24,086 bases of DNA from JAEZVV01 sp036652035 (lineage in GTDB: Bacteria; Pseudomonadota; Gammaproteobacteria; Burkholderiales; Burkholderiaceae_F). The notes under the pieces were generated by a model. The model worked only from the letters and a program-made list of their open reading frames with translations, was not told where the DNA came from and did not search any database. Location of the stretch: the NCBI GenBank assembly GCA_036652035.1, contig JAVVWR010000048.1, positions 1 through 24,086 on the forward strand, read 5' to 3'. The position numbers were made by a program, and so were the translations under genes. Shown here in pieces: positions 23,117-24,086 of this stretch (its first letter is position 1; each line of letters begins with the position of its first letter).

Positions 23117-23635
23117 CTACGGCACCACGTATTTCCAGTCGTGGCACTGGAAGCAAAAATTCTCCGATGCGGCATGCGCCTTGTGACACAGATCGCAAGC
23201 GAGATCGCCCATGTGCGAACCGTGAACTTTGGCGTTGGTGAGGTTGATGCGGTTAGCCAGTTGCTCCGAGTTCGCATGACAGACGGCACAAGCTTCGGGA
23301 GTCGGTGCAACACCCTTGCGCGGCTTTTCCTGACCGTGGCAGGCCGCGCATTTCACGCTGGCCAGAGCATGGGTATGCGCCAATGGCATGGTGCCAGCCA
23401 GTGGCTTGGCCGCGGCACCGTGGCAGTCGCGACAGTCCTTGAGCACCATGCCGCGCGTCGCAGGGTGCGCGGCCGGCAGCATCGACTTGCCGGCATGGCA
23501 CGACTTACAGTCATCCGCAGCGGCCTTGACGTTTCGCTGCTGCGCCTGCCCCAGCAGCGGAAGAACCAAGACCATGCAGCAGGCTAGACGCAGCAACCCG
23601 GTCAGGAACGACCGAGGTTCTCCGGTAGCTTTCAT
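23117..23635 (-). CDS. periplasmic hexahaem cytochrome c, probable partner of the flavoprotein
   Basis: 172 residues with a signal peptide (1-31, cut near GQA-QQ) and six CXXCH sites: CKSCH 43, CRDCH 68, CAACH 96, CAVCH 116, CDLCH 147 and CFQCH 161. The last four sites, with CDLCHKAHAASENFCFQCHD at the end, align with the tetrahaem domain of Shewanella flavocytochrome c3 (CTSCHSAH...YCDSCHSF). The first two are an N-terminal addition. Several free His (H57, H87, H89, H138, H141, H154) could be axial ligands. Expected role: pass electrons from a membrane quinol dehydrogenase to the flavin subunit encoded 54 bp upstream. ATG at 23635 with GAGG 8 nt before it. Expression likely follows the flavoprotein gene. 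Confidence 0.9.
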   Translation of the reverse strand: MKATGEPRSFLTGLLRLACCMVLVLPLLGQAQQRNVKAAADDCKSCHAGKSMLPAAHPATRGMVLKDCRDCHGAAAKPLAGTMPLAHTHALASVKCAACHGQEKPRKGVAPTPEACAVCHANSEQLANRINLTNAKVHGSHMGDLACDLCHKAHAASENFCFQCHDWKYVVP

Positions 23636-23653
23636 GATTGAAGCCTCGTCAGC

Positions 23654-23677
23654 GCTCCGGCGCTCACGCGCCGGAGC
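23654..23677. promoter_or_regulatory. intercistronic hairpin between flavoprotein and cytochrome genes
   Basis: Perfect 10-bp stem GCTCCGGCGC / GCGCCGGAGC with TCAC loop in the 54-bp spacer. No T-run follows in the direction of transcription (minus), so it is unlikely to be a full terminator. It may stabilise the upstream mRNA or set the ratio of the two products. Confidence 0.5.
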
Positions 23678-23689
23678 TGGGCTACTCGA

Positions 23690-24086
23690 TCAGGCCATCG
23701 GCTTTTCGCCCGCGGCATTGATACCAACCGCGCGGCCAAAAACGATGCAGTCGGTCGTGGCATTGCCGCCCAGGCGATTGGACCCGTGAGTGCCCCCGGT
23801 CACTTCACCTCCGGCATACAGCCGCGGAATCACCTTGCCTTCGCGGTCCAGCACCTTGCCCGTGGTGCCTTGAGTACGCAATCCGCCCATGGTGTGGTGC
23901 ACACCGGCCTGGGTCGGGCTGGCATAGAAGGGCGGCTTGAGAATCGGCTTCAGATTGGTGGGCGCCTTGCCGAAATCCGTGTCCTTGCCCGAGGCGGCGA
24001 GTTCGTTGTATTGCTTGACGGTGGCAAGGAAAGTCGCGGGTGGAACCTTGAATTTTTCTTCCAGAATCTTGGCTAGTTCTTCTAGC
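23690..24086 (-). CDS. flavocytochrome c / fumarate-reductase-type flavoprotein, C-terminal part
   Basis: The last 131 codons of a gene that starts beyond the window. They match the C-terminus of the FAD-binding fumarate reductase/flavocytochrome c family: PPFYASPTQAGVHHTMGGL holds the substrate-binding His (Shewanella His504 equivalent), and GEVTGGTHGSNRLGGNATTD holds the catalytic Arg in NRLGG (Arg544 equivalent) and FAD contacts. So it probably reduces fumarate or a related unsaturated acid in the periplasm. Unlike Shewanella FccA, haem and flavin parts are separate genes here, the cytochrome lying 54 bp downstream. Urocanate, methacrylate or cinnamate reductase activity is equally possible; the deciding N-terminal and active-site segments are not visible. 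Confidence 0.88.
   Translation of the reverse strand, partial: LEELAKILEEKFKVPPATFLATVKQYNELAASGKDTDFGKAPTNLKPILKPPFYASPTQAGVHHTMGGLRTQGTTGKVLDREGKVIPRLYAGGEVTGGTHGSNRLGGNATTDCIVFGRAVGINAAGEKPMA

Overview
The window is high-GC chromosomal DNA from a betaproteobacterium. The basis is gene order and gene content: ftsY/rsmD/coaD/ferredoxin; ftsE-ftsX near a sigma-32 gene; and a long cytochrome aa3 oxidase cluster containing DUF2970, DUF2909, SURF1, a 37-residue assembly protein and a CtaC with a fused cytochrome c, flanked by bioC-comF-trmL. Burkholderiales and Rhodocyclales or their relatives both fit; I cannot resolve the order or genus. Almost everything is core genome. I see no tRNA, rRNA, CRISPR array, insertion sequence, phage gene or defence island.

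Layout. 1-1435 (minus): rsmD, coaD and a 2[4Fe-4S] ferredoxin cut by the window edge. 1442-2374 (plus): ftsY, ending at a perfect 42-bp palindromic terminator. 2435-3202 (minus): a small lipoprotein and a YgbA-family, NO-response protein. 3357-7379: polyphosphate metabolism, with ppx (plus) converging on a coupled ppk1-sixA pair (minus). 7521-11192 (plus): ftsE-ftsX, a crotonase-family gene with dienoyl-CoA isomerase catalytic residues, and rpoH preceded by a CIRCE operator. 11250-20464 (almost all minus): the aa3 oxidase cluster, in transcription order ctaC, ctaD, a 37-aa assembly protein, ctaG, DUF2970, ctaE, then surf1, a diverged SCO-like protein, ctaA, ctaB and a SCO lipoprotein; one DUF2909 gene is inverted in the middle. 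20940-23102: bioC-like (minus) diverging from comF-trmL (plus). 23117-24086 (minus): a periplasmic hexahaem cytochrome and the C-terminus of a fumarate-reductase-type flavoprotein.

How the genes work together. The oxidase cluster supplies catalytic subunits (CtaC, D, E), haem a synthesis (CtaB, CtaA), copper delivery (CtaG and two SCO-type proteins) and haem insertion (SURF1). The last two genes probably form a two-subunit periplasmic reductase for fumarate or another unsaturated acid, which would allow electron disposal when oxygen is low. CIRCE in front of rpoH suggests that HrcA represses synthesis of the heat-shock sigma factor.

Assembly quality. There are four 100-N gaps. Two (in ctaA and surf1) are flanked by exact 55-bp duplicates of the same sequence. 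They look like unmerged contig overlaps; removing 155 bp restores both reading frames. The other two (in the SCO gene and in DUF2970) are real gaps; the SCO gap removes the copper-binding CxxxC region. No clearly new multi-gene system is visible. The best leads are the CIRCE-rpoH arrangement, the second SCO-like protein inside the cox cluster, the hexahaem/flavoprotein pair and an altered nucleotide-site residue in PPK1.
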